DNA of 15,410 bases from NCBI GenBank assembly GCA_003228965.1, contig QIGP01000038.1:1-15410 (forward strand). Direction: 5' to 3'. The position numbers were made by a program, and so were the translations under genes. The notes below the pieces were generated by a model. The model was not told where the DNA came from and searched no databases. It saw only the letters and a list, made by a program, of their open reading frames with translations. Shown piece after piece: positions 15,189-15,410 of this stretch. This stretch comes from Gammaproteobacteria bacterium. GTDB taxonomy: Bacteria > Pseudomonadota > Gammaproteobacteria > Steroidobacterales > SZUA-146. How positions within the stretch are numbered: position 1 is the first letter of the stretch; every line of letters starts with the position of its first letter.

Positions 15189-15395
15189 GGACAGGCACAT
15201 CCTTCCTCGGACCACCTGCTCGACCCCACACTTCCCGGACAGGCACAGTCCAACGCACAGGACAGGCACAGTCCAACGCAGGACAGGCACACACCTGCTC
15301 TGGACAGGCACTGCTCTGCTGGACACTGCTCTGGCTCTTGACCTGGCTCTGGACAGGCACTACCTTCGACCTGGCTCTGGACAGGCACTACCTTC
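15189..15395 (+). repeat. Irregular array of GGACAGGCAC repeats
   Basis: Seven exact copies of the 10-mer, all in the same direction, start at 15189, 15237, 15260, 15281, 15302, 15351 and 15379. Around them are larger units: a 21-base unit at 15237-15257 repeated at 15260-15280, and a 27-base unit at 15341-15367 repeated exactly at 15369-15395 (period 28). A broken copy, GGACACTGC, is at 15321. The plus strand here is rich in C and poor in G and T-runs. The minus strand is open but Cys-rich and runs into the SRP RNA, so it is not taken as a gene. No gene is seen between 15117 and 15410. Confidence 0.85.
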
Positions 15396-15410
15396 CTGAC
15401 CTTCCCATCC

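Noticed and set aside
15011..15388. 125-residue minus-strand ORF rich in Cys
   Set aside because: It crosses the SRP RNA and its promoter, is built from the GGACAGGCAC repeats and resembles no protein family.
15189..15395. CRISPR array
   Set aside because: Repeat units are only 10 bases, spacings vary from 21 to 49, the spacers themselves repeat, and no cas gene is present.

Overview
The window looks like part of a gammaproteobacterial chromosome. The evidence is the close match of PpsA, PpsR, Orn, RecR, YbaB, DnaX, RsgA and YqiB (DUF1249) to enterobacterial and pseudomonad proteins, and the gene order ffs–dnaX–ybaB–recR, which is typical of that class. No phage, plasmid or transposase gene is visible. 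Most of the region is housekeeping. I cannot name the genus from sequence alone.

Layout, left to right. (1) The 3' end of an RND efflux pump gene on the plus strand, closed by a strong two-way terminator. (2) A minus-strand block: ppsR, then a DUF1249 gene, then an unrecognised coiled-coil gene. (3) ppsA, divergent from ppsR; the two proteins are an enzyme and its kinase/phosphorylase regulator. (4) A compact plus-strand trio: a soluble YbjQ-fold protein, a membrane-anchored YbjQ-fold protein and a membrane-anchored M48 metalloprotease. (5) A minus-strand group: orn (oligoribonuclease), a DUF938 methyltransferase and a propeller-like lipoprotein. (6) Plus-strand genes for a Ste24-type M48 protease and the ribosome-assembly GTPase RsgA. 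(7) A short non-coding stretch with an inverted pair of CATTGCGAG-type repeats. (8) The minus-strand DNA-metabolism cluster: the SRP 4.5S RNA gene, dnaX, ybaB and recR. (9) At the right edge, upstream of the SRP RNA, an array of GGACAGGCAC repeats that runs to near the end of the window.

The observations most worth a second look are these. dnaX has a run of nine A with stops in both alternative frames just beyond it, which suggests programmed production of a short gamma clamp-loader subunit. The two-YbjQ plus M48 protease operon has no known function that I can assign. The repeat array lies next to the SRP RNA promoter. The DUF1249 gene has an extended -10 element placed so that its mRNA would begin at or next to the start codon.
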